Positions 1 to 7,440 of a stretch of DNA of 64,000 nt are shown here, in pieces. The notes under the pieces are model-generated. The model ran no database searches. It was not told where the DNA came from and worked only from the letters and a program-made list of their open reading frames with translations. The number at the start of each line of letters is the position of its first letter. The first letter of the stretch is position 1. The DNA comes from Mycobacterium sp. MYCO198283 (GTDB taxonomy: Bacteria > Actinomycetota > Actinomycetes > Mycobacteriales > Mycobacteriaceae): positions 1 through 64,000 of the forward strand of contig NZ_JAJQJI010000005.1 of the NCBI RefSeq assembly GCF_021213805.1. Reading direction: 5' to 3'. The translations under genes and the position numbers were made by a program.

Positions 1-1680
1 GGCCGCCGCCAACACACTCGCCGGCAGCGGCGGTGGCGGGGCGGCCGGCGCTGGCGCAGCGGCTGTCGCCGCCGGCGCGGCCGGGCCGCCACTCGTCGCG
101 ACCGTCGCCGCCGGTCCGCGCGGAATGTCCGCGCCATATTGCGTGAGCGGCGCCGGCGCCATCAGCGGCGCGGAGCTCACCGGCGCCGACGTCGCTTGGG
201 CCGTCGGCGGCGCGCTACCCACCGGCGTGGCCGGTGCCGCCACCGGCGCACCCGACGCCACCGGCGGCGCAACGCTCGAAGCACCGCCCGCCTGCGCCAT
301 CGTCGGCGGCTGATCGAGCGGCAACGCCTGCATCACGTTGTGCACCATCGGCGGCGGCGCGTTCAACCCGCTCGTAAAGCCCTTGGTGAGGTCCTGAAAA
401 CCCTGAAGTGGTGGCGGCAGTTCCGTCGGCACATGCCCCGCACCCAGTGAGCTCCCCGACGCCAGCATCGTCGGCACCGACGACGACGGAAGCGACGGCA
501 TCGACGGCATCGACGGCGAGTGCGTGGTGGGGATGGGGGGTGGGGAGACGGTAGGGGTGGCGGGGGCTCCACCGACGGCGCTCGGGCGCGCTGCAGAAAT
601 CGCGACTGGTGACAGGGTGACGGGCGGTGGAAGTGTTGGGTTAGGGGAGCCTCTGGGATCGCCTGTCAATGCTTCAGTAGGCGTTGCGGGCCCGGAGAGC
701 TTCGTGCCTCCCGCTTCGCCTCTAGGATCAGCTTGGTCGACTCCAGTCGAAGGATGAAGTTGGGACCCATTCCCCGTGTTCTCCGACGTCGGCTCAGCTT
801 CTGCCGGTACGCCACGCGGGTCGCCCGCGGCATACGGCGTCAACGGTTCAATGGGACTTAAGGGGCCGTCCGGACGCGAGACAGGTTCGGTTCTGTCGAT
901 TAACGAAGAATCAATCTTGTCTCTAGCGTCGGGAACACTGGGCGATTCAACCTTTTCGGGCAATCCATGAACGCCGTTGCCGACGATCTCAAAAGCGGCT
1001 AACGAGGCCGCAGTTTCTGCTTCTGCCCTGCCCGAAGATAGCGCATCGCATATCGCCGCGTCGCGTTGATTGCGAATGTCCTTGATTAGCTGCTCTCGAT
1101 TCGTCGCCGTTACTGGTACTTGGCCTTCGGCTGCATCCGCGTTACTCCGGAGGGCATTAATGTAATCATGCACCCGTTGGTCGATGCCATCCAACGCGGA
1201 ACGTGCGTCCGCCAACTTTACGGACGCACGTAGTGTCCACTCTGAAAGGTCCCGGTATACCTTCGACTGCGAGTCGAGCAACAACAGTGTCCGTCCGTAC
1301 ATATCTTTTGCGGCGTCGACCCAACTTCCCTCACTGATATCGACAATATGAGTTAGACAGGCTCGAGCGTCTGCACGAGCGTCAACCGTCAACGACGCCA
1401 AATCGGTCTGGGCCACGGAAGTCGCGACCCAAGCCTCAGTTTCCGATTCGGGCCATACGTTCCCGATGATTTGTCCGGAGAATTCCCTTGACGGCGCGGC
1501 GCTGTCGATGACGCGATCGCCATTGGACTCAGGCGGTGCCGGACGTAAGGCAGTTGGTCGGCTCGTTGGCGTCGACGCGGGAACCAAATTTTGACTTGCT
1601 GCTGCATAGTCTGATGCTTCGCCGGTCTGCGTGACAAACTCACTCGCCCCTTTCGGCGCCGAGTGGTTTACCGTTGCCAA
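1..1680 (-). CDS. Proline-rich T7SS-substrate-like protein, cassette copy A (C-terminus beyond window)
   Basis: The minus strand is open without a stop from 1680 to the left edge, so the 3' end is missing. The N-terminal ~200 residues look alpha-helical, with a Trp-centred segment (SEGSWVDAAKDMYG) like WXG/Esp-type secretion substrates. A long Pro/Ser/Thr linker follows, then a tail rich in SPSMPSMPS and TELPPPLQGFQDLTKGF. The tail is almost identical to the protein at 2730-4166, while the N-terminal part shares only scattered positions (REFS, EAW). The start is uncertain. TTG at 1678-1680 overlaps the stop of the upstream gene. A GTG at 1641-1643 has a strong AAAGGGG ribosome site but lies in another frame, so a frameshift near the 5' end is possible. 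Function is unknown; the secretion-substrate reading is inference from architecture. Confidence 0.6.
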   Translation of the reverse strand, partial: MATVNHSAPKGASEFVTQTGEASDYAAASQNLVPASTPTSRPTALRPAPPESNGDRVIDSAAPSREFSGQIIGNVWPESETEAWVATSVAQTDLASLTVDARADARACLTHIVDISEGSWVDAAKDMYGRTLLLLDSQSKVYRDLSEWTLRASVKLADARSALDGIDQRVHDYINALRSNADAAEGQVPVTATNREQLIKDIRNQRDAAICDALSSGRAEAETAASLAAFEIVGNGVHGLPEKVESPSVPDARDKIDSSLIDRTEPVSRPDGPLSPIEPLTPYAAGDPRGVPAEAEPTSENTGNGSQLHPSTGVDQADPRGEAGGTKLSGPATPTEALTGDPRGSPNPTLPPPVTLSPVAISAARPSAVGGAPATPTVSPPPIPTTHSPSMPSMPSLPSSSVPTMLASGSSLGAGHVPTELPPPLQGFQDLTKGFTSGLNAPPPMVHNVMQALPLDQPPTMAQAGGASSVAPPVASGAPVAAPATPVGSAPPTAQATSAPVSSAPLMAPAPLTQYGADIPRGPAATVATSGGPAAPAATAAAPAPAAPPPPLPASVLAAA

Positions 1681-2435
1681 GGCACACCAAGTACTTCGCA
1701 GCGGAACTGTGGGCCACTATAATAGCTGGAGGTGACCCGGTATGTGCTCATAGCCACATCGTCGCTTGCGTTATCACGACCGACCCAGAGCAGCATCACA
1801 TCGATGAAGCTCTGAACCGTTCGCGTCAAGAACCGGGGTGGCTGGGAGTTCGAATTCAGAACATTCTGCATCTCGCTGGCCCATCCTTGAATGTAGGAGC
1901 GGAACTCAGGCAGCGCAGCCTGCTGTTCGGCCGAACCGCGAATTAAGCTATTGAACTGGCGCGTTCGGCTGTCCCCCTCCGTCATAAGCGGCGCTATTTC
2001 CTCACATAGCGCCCGGTCCGCCTTGTCATCGAGTGTCGCTTGCGGCGCGGCCGTGATTTTCGGCGTGTCAAAGGCTTGGGGTGCAGCCGGCTCGCGCAGG
2101 AGCGCCACCAACAACGCGGCAGCCGCCAGGACGACCCCCAGCGTGGACAGCGCGACCGGCAACCAGGAAGGACGGGTCTTCGATGGCGCCGATGAAGACG
2201 GCCAGCCGAAGGGAGGTTGCGCCACAGCGAACTGCGTTATGGGTCCGGTCGAGATCGGTCCTGTGCCGTGCGGGCCCGGGGGGCGCGAGCCGCCGAGATG
2301 CCCAGCGCCACCAGAGGTCGATGCGCCCAACGGCTGTCGTTGCTGCTGCGGCGGCGGCGGACTGAACGTATTCCACGGCTCCGAGCCGCCGGCCTGCGGC
2401 CCCGGATGCCCTCCCGGCGGGGGGTTCTCACTCAT
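1668..2435 (-). CDS. Single-pass membrane protein with proline-rich cytoplasmic head, cassette copy A
   Basis: The 255-aa product has a Pro/Gly/Gln-rich N-terminus containing GGSEPWN and TGPISTGPITQFAV. One hydrophobic segment follows (about residues 92-112, SWLPVALS onward), then an outside domain of ~135 aa with two conserved Cys, one in LCEEIAP and one near the C-terminus (RCEVLGV). The product at 4181-4924 has the same layout and the motif QPPRFLTRT. It lies directly upstream of, and overlaps, the helical proline-rich gene, so the two are probably co-transcribed. A TAAAAT box sits exactly 6 nt before the ATG, which suggests leaderless initiation. The region coding for the outside domain is AT-richer than the 5' end. 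No enzymatic motif is visible. Confidence 0.75.
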   Translation of the reverse strand: MSENPPPGGHPGPQAGGSEPWNTFSPPPPQQQRQPLGASTSGGAGHLGGSRPPGPHGTGPISTGPITQFAVAQPPFGWPSSSAPSKTRPSWLPVALSTLGVVLAAAALLVALLREPAAPQAFDTPKITAAPQATLDDKADRALCEEIAPLMTEGDSRTRQFNSLIRGSAEQQAALPEFRSYIQGWASEMQNVLNSNSQPPRFLTRTVQSFIDVMLLWVGRDNASDDVAMSTYRVTSSYYSGPQFRCEVLGVPWQR

Positions 2436-2441
2436 AATCGG

Positions 2442-2447
2442 ATTTTA
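2442..2447 (-). promoter_or_regulatory. Putative -10 box (TAAAAT), leaderless start of cassette A
   Basis: TAAAAT on the minus strand ends 6 nt before the ATG of the membrane protein gene. The stretch CGCCCCTTAAAAT is shared with the equivalent position of cassette B. A further shared block, TTGAC followed by CTTTT, lies about 30 nt upstream in both. Confidence 0.6.
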
Positions 2448-2729
2448 AGGGGCGACTGGTCACGTCGCGGTCGCAAAAGCGTCAACAACGCCGGAGGCCT
2501 GCCAACGCGCGGAACCGCCCTGGACGCCTGACGGTCCCAGTGAGGTCGAGCGATCGCATGTCAAATGATGGCCCAAAACCCTCCGTCGGTGATGCCGCGG
2601 CGGGACCCGAGGCAGCTCGGCTGACGGATCTGGCCGATCGACGCGTCATCCAACCAAATGCATCGGAACGATCAGCCGGTACATCACTTCGCCCGAGTGG
2701 ATCTTGGACGTCCACGACGGCCGGCGAGC
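2448..2729. other. Intergenic region between cassette A and cassette B
   Basis: About 280 bp separate the promoter of cassette A from the stop codon of the second gene of cassette B. Apart from the promoter-proximal block shared with cassette B, I see no convincing coding frame, RNA or strong hairpin. The ORFs that cross it on both strands lack a ribosome site and match nothing I recognise. Confidence 0.5.
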
Positions 2730-4166
2730 TTAGGCGACCGCCGCGTCGAGCCGCTGATGCGTCGTCTCCGAGCTCACCAGCGCCGCTCCGGTGCCCGTCG
2801 CGCTCAGCCCGGCCGCCGCCAACACACTCGCCGGCAGCGGCGGTGGCGGGGCGGCCGGCGCTGGCGCAGCGGCTGTCGCCGCCGGCGGCGCAACGCTCGA
2901 AGCACCGCCCGCCTGCGCCATCGTCGGCGGCTGATCGAGCGGCAACGCCTGCATGACGTTGTGCATCATCGGCGGCGGCGCGTTCAACCCGCTCGTAAAG
3001 CCCTTGGTGAGGTCCTGAAAACCCTGAAGTGGTGGCGGCAGTTCCGTCGGCACATGCCCCGCGCCCAGTGAGCTCCCCGACGCCAGCATCGTCGGCACCG
3101 ACGACGACAGCAGCGACGGCATCGACGGCATCGACGGCGAGTGCATGGTGGGGATGGGGGGTGGGGGGACGGTGGGGGGTCTTAGAGCTGCAGACGCGTT
3201 CACCGAAGGCGGCGTAATTGGCTCCGGCGGAAGGACCTGAGTTGGTTGCGGGTCGACAATCGGTGCCGTTAGGAGCGGGCCGTCCGCACTCGCCTCCACA
3301 AGCGTCGCTTTAGTACCATTTCGTGGACCGGCGTCGGTTATCGCTGGGGCACCCGCTGTTCTCGCGCTCGCAGCTTGGCTTGGCTCTGTGGCTGGAACGC
3401 TCGAATCGCCCTCTGCCTCACCTGGACCTTTCCCGATTGAGGCCTCGACTCCTGCGCTATAGGCAGCGAAAGTAGTAAGTCCGTGTTCACCGGAAGGTGG
3501 CCTGAGGGGCTCACTCGTCTCGGAGTCATAATTCGACGCACTATAAGATTTGGCGTGATCGCCCGTCTTCCTTCCATCAGTGGCTTCCGAATGATCGAAA
3601 TCTAATCCAGCGCTACGTGCGGCCGCCAATATCTTCGAAGTGCTTTCAAGGCAGGCCGAATGTGCGGCCGATCTCCCCTCCTCAATCAAACCTTCAATCG
3701 CAGCCTTGGTCCGCACGCGAATCATGGTGACGATAGCCGGCCTAAACGGGCCTCTGGCCGCGTCTTCCGACTCTTGAGCGTTCCGCCGAACCTCCGCGAT
3801 GCGGTCGTGCGTTGCTTGATCGAGGTTGTCCAAGGTTTGAAGAGTATCGGACAGGATGTCAGCAGAAGCACTTGTGCAGTTAGCGGTTGAGCGTAAGTGT
3901 CCTGCGTATTTGCCCAAAAGAGCGGACGTTTCGTCATACATCTTCCCCGCAGCTCGCGCCCACGATCCACTGCTTGCACAGGTTATCCTGCTCGAATCGG
4001 CTTGAACCGCTTCCGCCGTATCATCTGTTCTCACCGCGAAGTCAATTTGCTTCTCGCTTGCGCCTTGCCACGCTTCAACGGAAGTAACTGGCCACGACTC
4101 GGCCAAAATACGATACGAGAACTCCCTTTCTGGTACCGCTCGACTGGGGATAGAGGCGTCAGCCAT
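2730..4166 (-). CDS. Proline-rich T7SS-substrate-like protein, cassette copy B
   Basis: The 478-aa product is complete. The ATG at 4164-4166 lies 14 nt after the stop of the membrane protein gene, so the two form an operon. Residues ~1-190 are predicted helical, with SGSWARAAGKMYDE and long amphipathic stretches, resembling WXG/Esp-type substrates without a strict WXG. A low-complexity linker follows, then a Pro/Met/Ser-rich tail. That tail is near-identical in DNA to copy A except that copy B lacks an in-frame 189-bp segment. The N-terminal two thirds are AT-richer and divergent from copy A. I do not recognise a named family. Secretion is inference, because no signal peptide is visible. Confidence 0.7.
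   Translation of the reverse strand: MADASIPSRAVPEREFSYRILAESWPVTSVEAWQGASEKQIDFAVRTDDTAEAVQADSSRITCASSGSWARAAGKMYDETSALLGKYAGHLRSTANCTSASADILSDTLQTLDNLDQATHDRIAEVRRNAQESEDAARGPFRPAIVTMIRVRTKAAIEGLIEEGRSAAHSACLESTSKILAAARSAGLDFDHSEATDGRKTGDHAKSYSASNYDSETSEPLRPPSGEHGLTTFAAYSAGVEASIGKGPGEAEGDSSVPATEPSQAASARTAGAPAITDAGPRNGTKATLVEASADGPLLTAPIVDPQPTQVLPPEPITPPSVNASAALRPPTVPPPPIPTMHSPSMPSMPSLLSSSVPTMLASGSSLGAGHVPTELPPPLQGFQDLTKGFTSGLNAPPPMMHNVMQALPLDQPPTMAQAGGASSVAPPAATAAAPAPAAPPPPLPASVLAAAGLSATGTGAALVSSETTHQRLDAAVA
2811..3172. repeat. Second copy of the conserved 3' tail repeat (first copy about 1-550)
   Basis: Positions 1-75 match 2811-2885 base for base, and from 271 onward the match resumes at 2892 and continues to about 550/3172 with only a few substitutions. 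The 189-bp difference is a multiple of three and keeps both tails in frame. Beyond 3172 and 550 the two genes diverge abruptly. Such a sharp boundary suggests recent duplication or gene conversion of the tail. Confidence 0.85.
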
Positions 4167-4180
4167 ATCTAACTTTTTGG

Positions 4181-4924
4181 CTACCAAGTAACACCCAACT
4201 TCATACAGGTATAAAACGGTCCGCCATAGTCGCTGACAGATTGTTGCCAAGTAGTAACTCCAACATCGCTACTCACAATATCGAGTTGCACGAACAGCAC
4301 AACATCGTCAAGGTAACGCTGAAGGGTTCTTGTGAGAAACCGTGGCGGTTGTTCATGCTCGTTGAGCAGAGGTTGCACCTCGCCTACCCAACCGAGCACG
4401 AAGTCGCGATAACCGGGAAGTGCTGCAGCCTGTTCGGGCGATCCGCGCTTCAAGGAGGCAAATTCCCTGCTGTGGCGGGCAGCATTTTCCATGATCGGCG
4501 CGATCGCTTCGCACAGTTCGCGATCTTGCGCGTCGCTATAAGTCACTTGATCAGGCACAACGGGAGCGGCGGATGCCGCTGATTCCGACGTTCCTCTGGT
4601 CGGAGATTGCGTCAAAGCCGCGATCAGCGCCGCAGTCGCGAGGACGACCGCCAACGCCGATAGCGCGACCGGCAACCAAGAACGACGCGGCTTCGCCAGC
4701 GCCGGCGACAGCGTCCAATCGAACGGCGGTTGCGTCACAGCGAACTGCGTCGTCGGTCCGGTCGAAATCGGGCCGGTATGAGGCGGCGGTCCGCCGAGGC
4801 GCGGGTCGCTGCTCGACGCCAGTCCGCCGAAATCTTGCCGCGGCGGTGGACCGAACGGATTCCATGGCTCCGAGCCACCAGGCTGCGGTCCCTGTTGTCC
4901 TCCGGGCGGCTGGTTCCCCTGCAT
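4181..4924 (-). CDS. Single-pass membrane protein with proline-rich cytoplasmic head, cassette copy B
   Basis: The 247-aa paralogue of the 1668-2435 product has a Pro/Gly/Gln-rich N-terminus (GGSEPWNPFGPPP, HTGPISTGPTTQFAV). One transmembrane helix follows at about residues 83-105, then an outside domain with Cys in LCEAIAP and in TCMKLGV and the shared motif QPPRFLTRT. The cytoplasmic head and membrane segment are more similar to copy A than the outside domain is. The stop codon at 4181-4183 is followed 14 nt later by the start of the proline-rich partner. The paired duplication suggests that the two products act together, for instance as a substrate and its membrane partner. This is inference. 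Confidence 0.8.
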   Translation of the reverse strand: MQGNQPPGGQQGPQPGGSEPWNPFGPPPRQDFGGLASSSDPRLGGPPPHTGPISTGPTTQFAVTQPPFDWTLSPALAKPRRSWLPVALSALAVVLATAALIAALTQSPTRGTSESAASAAPVVPDQVTYSDAQDRELCEAIAPIMENAARHSREFASLKRGSPEQAAALPGYRDFVLGWVGEVQPLLNEHEQPPRFLTRTLQRYLDDVVLFVQLDIVSSDVGVTTWQQSVSDYGGPFYTCMKLGVTW

Positions 4925-4930
4925 CCTCGA

Positions 4931-4952
4931 ATTTTAAGGGGCGAACGCCCCT
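4931..4952 (-). promoter_or_regulatory. Leaderless -10 box and adjoining perfect palindrome upstream of cassette B
   Basis: TAAAAT (4931-4936, minus strand) lies 6 nt before the ATG. It is abutted by a perfect palindrome at 4937-4952, AGGGGCG AA CGCCCCT, which is well placed for a repressor or activator. Cassette A keeps the -10 box but not the palindrome, so the two cassettes may be regulated differently. Confidence 0.55.
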
Positions 4953-5000
4953 CACCGTGCCGCTAAAAGGGTCAAGCCGAACATGCCGATCTTCAAGCCG

Positions 5001-5389
5001 CACCGCCCCGTACATTCGGAACGTCCCATCCCGGCCGAAGGATCGCATGTCAGCCCCGACGACCCGCTTGCACTGGGTCGCGGTCGTCGCGGCAGGACTG
5101 GTGGCGATTCAGCTGGGCATCAGAGCCGTCGTCGCGTTCGAGGGCTACTTCTATTGGGATGATTTGATCCTCGTCGGCCGCGCCGGCACGCAACCGATCC
5201 TGTCGGGAGCCTACCTGTTCGACGACCACGACGGCCACGTCATGCCGGGCGCGTTCCTGGTCGCGGGGGTGATCACCCGGATCGCGCCGCTCGACTGGTT
5301 GTGGCCGGCGCTGAGCCTGGTGATCCTGCAGCTCGTCGCGTCGCTCGCACTGCTGCGCGCTCCACGTCATCCTCGGCTGCGCAAGGCCG
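5001..5389. repeat. Duplicated segment of the GT-C-like gene region (matches about 8128-8517)
   Basis: From 5001 the sequence is colinear with 8128 onward at an offset of 3127, including ~46 bp upstream of the start codon. It carries only scattered substitutions until a small indel near 5370, and similarity ends near 5389. IS3-derived sequence lies immediately beyond this copy and immediately before the intact copy. Confidence 0.9.
5047..5389 (+). pseudogene. 5' fragment of a GT-C-like membrane protein gene, truncated by IS sequence
   Basis: The first ~110 codons duplicate the gene at 8174-9955 (MSAPTTRLHWVAVVAAGL, then FYWDDLILVGRAGTQPIL). A 2-nt loss near 5370 shifts the frame, and the reading then runs into transposase-derived codons. 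It keeps the first membrane helices and the acidic FYWDD motif but lacks most of the protein, so it should be inactive. The origin is a partial duplication, probably mediated by the flanking IS3-type elements. Confidence 0.85.
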
Positions 5390-6036
5390 GTCTGTGCGGC
5401 GTGCACCGGGGAAAAGCGGTATTCACCACGGTCACCGATCCGGCCGATCAGCGGCCGGCTGATTCGTTCAATCGGCAATTCAGCGCGGCCGGACCCAACC
5501 GGCTCTGGGTCGCCGACATCACCTTCGTGCGGACCTAAGAGGGGTTCTGCCACAACGCGTTCGTCACCCGCGTCGGCACCCGCAACATCGTCGCCTGGGC
5601 CGTCGCGGCGACGATGCGCACCGAGGACCTTCCACTACAGGAAGTCAATCATGCTGTATGGCAAATCGATTCGAATCTGTGGGGTTGGTCCATTATTCCG
5701 ACCGCGGAGCCCAATACCTATCGCTGACCTATACCGACCGGCTGGCCGAACTCGGGATCGCCCCCTCGGTCGGGTCGCGCGGCGATAGTCGATAGTTACG
5801 ACAACGCCCTCGCCGAGGCAATCAACGCCGCCTACTAAACCGAGTTGATCAACCGCGGCAAATCCTGGCACTGCGTCGACGACGTCGAGCTGGCCACCGC
5901 CGCCTGGGTGGCCCGGTACAACCAGGAACGCCTGCACGAAGCCGTCGGCTACGTTCTACCAGCCGAGTACGAGGCCGCCCTCACCGGCACCTCACACCCC
6001 GCCAGCCAGCCAACCCCGGCCCTCACAACCAACTAG
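5390..6036 (+). pseudogene. IS3-family transposase (orfB) remnant
   Basis: Reading across frames recovers orfB/rve-integrase pieces in the right order: GVHRGKA, then NRLWVADITFVRT (first catalytic Asp region), then NAFVTR, then a stretch around LTYTDRLAELGIAPSVGSRG. SYDNALAEAINAAY and DDVELATAAWVARYNQERLH (C-terminal region with the DDE glutamate helix) follow. In-frame stops at about 5536-5538 and 5836-5838 and at least two frameshifts inactivate it. I could not identify the terminal inverted repeats with confidence. It is fused directly to the truncated GT-C-like fragment. Confidence 0.85.
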
Positions 6037-6092
6037 GAACAAAGCCTGGGATAGTCCAGATTTTTGCGTACAAACCGTTAGTCGTAGGGCGT

Positions 6093-6098
6093 TACGGT
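6093..6098 (+). promoter_or_regulatory. Putative leaderless -10 box (TACGGT)
   Basis: TACGGT ends 6 nt before the GTG at 6105, the same spacing as at many conserved genes in this window. It is the main argument that the small ORF downstream is or was expressed. Confidence 0.4.
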
Positions 6099-6104
6099 TG
6101 AGGC

Positions 6105-6299
6105 GTGGAAGCAATCGGAGTCCGTGCCGAGGGCTTGGCGTTGGCGGCTCGCTGTGAGCAACACGGTGCGTCGATGGGGTCTCCCCCCAAACCATCGGTG
6201 GGTGGTGGCGGGAACCTTTCAGTTCTGCCGCCGGTGTGTCCGTGTGTGTCTGTCGCAGCGAACCTCGCATTCAGCAGTTCTGCGCCAACGCGGTATTGA
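6105..6299 (+). CDS. Small hypothetical protein (64 aa), possibly a truncated gene
   Basis: The GTG start directly follows a TACGGT box at leaderless spacing. The first ~25 residues (VEAIGVRAEGLALAARCEQH) resemble the amphipathic start of small mycobacterial WXG-like proteins. The remainder is low-complexity and the ORF ends early, so the gene may be frameshifted or truncated. It lies between two IS remnants. I cannot name the family, and the assignment as a gene is tentative. Confidence 0.3.
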   Translation: MEAIGVRAEGLALAARCEQHGASMGSPPKPSVGGGGNLSVLPPVCPCVSVAANLAFSSSAPTRY

Positions 6300-6301
6300 C
6301 C

Positions 6302-6568
6302 ATGCACCGCGTTGAACCGGCCATGGACGCCGGTGAGGTGTTCGCGATGCTGGTCGAGCAGCAGCTGCAGTCGGTGCCGGGAAGTCGTGAACTGCGCCGA
6401 GAATTCGGTGCGGGCGCCGAAGGCGCCGGTGCTAAAGGGTTGCTGGCGACGCAGGTGCCTCAGGACGTCGGCTTGATCGACAGTGTGTCACGTTCACAGA
6501 TTATGACCGCCGAGCGACACACGCTGATCGCGCAACTAACGGTGCCGCACTACACGATTCACCGGTAG
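6302..6568 (+). CDS. Small hypothetical protein (88 aa)
   Basis: The ATG at 6302 opens a frame of typical mycobacterial GC3-rich codons in its first half (MDAGEVFAMLVEQQLQSV, then a Gly/Ala-rich EFGAGAEGAGAKG). A less biased second half ends at TAG. There is no obvious ribosome site, signal peptide or recognised domain. It could be the surviving part of a gene broken by the rearrangements around it. Confidence 0.25.
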   Translation: MHRVEPAMDAGEVFAMLVEQQLQSVPGSRELRREFGAGAEGAGAKGLLATQVPQDVGLIDSVSRSQIMTAERHTLIAQLTVPHYTIHR

Positions 6569-6671
6569 ATCGGGCGAGTCTTTGGTTGAACGTCCGCACG
6601 GTTGGCGCGGCTGGTTCGGCGTCGCCGGCTCAGCACGGCGTCGTTCCTGTAGCTCTAACGCAGGAGGGCCA

Positions 6672-7406
6672 TTGATAGCCGGTACCGGACGACGAATCCT
6701 TCGTCGACGCGTGGTCCCCTCTGTGATCGGGGGTGCTCTTTGCCTGCTGGCAAGCCTGGACGCGTTAGTCGGAGCGGCCTGGTACCTGCCTCTGGGCCTT
6801 GCGGCGGCCGGCGTCGGCATCCTCGTTGGAGTGAGACGGCGGATCTTCCGGCCAGGCGTGACCCGGTCGGGCCACGAAGTCATCTGCCGTTACGTTCCGT
6901 GGTACGAGGGCAACGCATACGGCGCGGTGGTGGTACTTACGCTGTTCGGGGTGGCCATGGTTCGCGCGGGCTACGCGCCTGGCTATCCGATGTGGTTTCG
7001 GTTCGGCGGGCTCGTCGTTCTGGGCGGCGGCATGCTGGCGCTGTACGGCGTTATACGCATGTGGCGCCGATGCTTCCTGCGTATCACCTCATCGGCGTTG
7101 ACGGTGCGTGTAGCGAAGGGAGACGCGACTGATCTGCGGCGCAAACAAGTCAAGTCGATCAACCCGAAGGTCGTCCGGAACGCGGTGAACGGCGCTGAGT
7201 CGCTGCAAGTCGAGATCACCTATGACGCTGCGGATTCCAGCAGCGATCAGCTGAAGACCGTGCTGCTCGGCCAGCAACTGAGCGTCGAGCCGGTAAACCT
7301 GCTCAATGCGCTTATGACCTGGAAGAATCTCGGTGAAGGCGATTCCGGCGAATTACTGGAGCGGATCGAGCGAATCCTTCGAGACGGCCCCACGGCTGGC
7401 GTGTGA
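6672..7406 (+). CDS. Hypothetical multi-pass membrane protein
   Basis: TTG at 6672 is preceded by AGGAGGG (6662-6668) at good spacing and gives 244 aa; a longer in-frame start at 6582 lacks such a site. Two hydrophobic segments near the N-terminus (VVPSVIGGALCLLASL and WYLPLGLAAAGVGILVG) are followed by a YVPWYEGNAYG loop and two more helices around residues 85-130. A soluble ~110-aa C-terminal domain then contains VRVAKGDATDLRRKQVKSI. This is reminiscent of small membrane proteins with a PH-like domain, but I do not recognise a family. It sits alone between IS remnants. Confidence 0.6.
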   Translation: MIAGTGRRILRRRVVPSVIGGALCLLASLDALVGAAWYLPLGLAAAGVGILVGVRRRIFRPGVTRSGHEVICRYVPWYEGNAYGAVVVLTLFGVAMVRAGYAPGYPMWFRFGGLVVLGGGMLALYGVIRMWRRCFLRITSSALTVRVAKGDATDLRRKQVKSINPKVVRNAVNGAESLQVEITYDAADSSSDQLKTVLLGQQLSVEPVNLLNALMTWKNLGEGDSGELLERIERILRDGPTAGV

Positions 7407-7440
7407 CAACAACACGATAAGCGGCTCTTCCGAATTTAGG

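Noticed and set aside
1674..2531. Plus-strand ORFs over the cassette A membrane protein
   Set aside because: The minus-strand frame has a paralogue with matching motifs and a promoter; the plus-strand frames have neither.
2540..2560. 12-bp match (GATCGCATGTCA) to the start region of the GT-C-like gene, suggesting a third duplication breakpoint
   Set aside because: Similarity does not extend beyond the 12 bp in either direction, so chance cannot be excluded.
2482..2715. 77-aa ORF between the two cassettes
   Set aside because: Arg/Ala-rich composition, no initiation signal, and it occupies the upstream region of cassette A rather than a gene.
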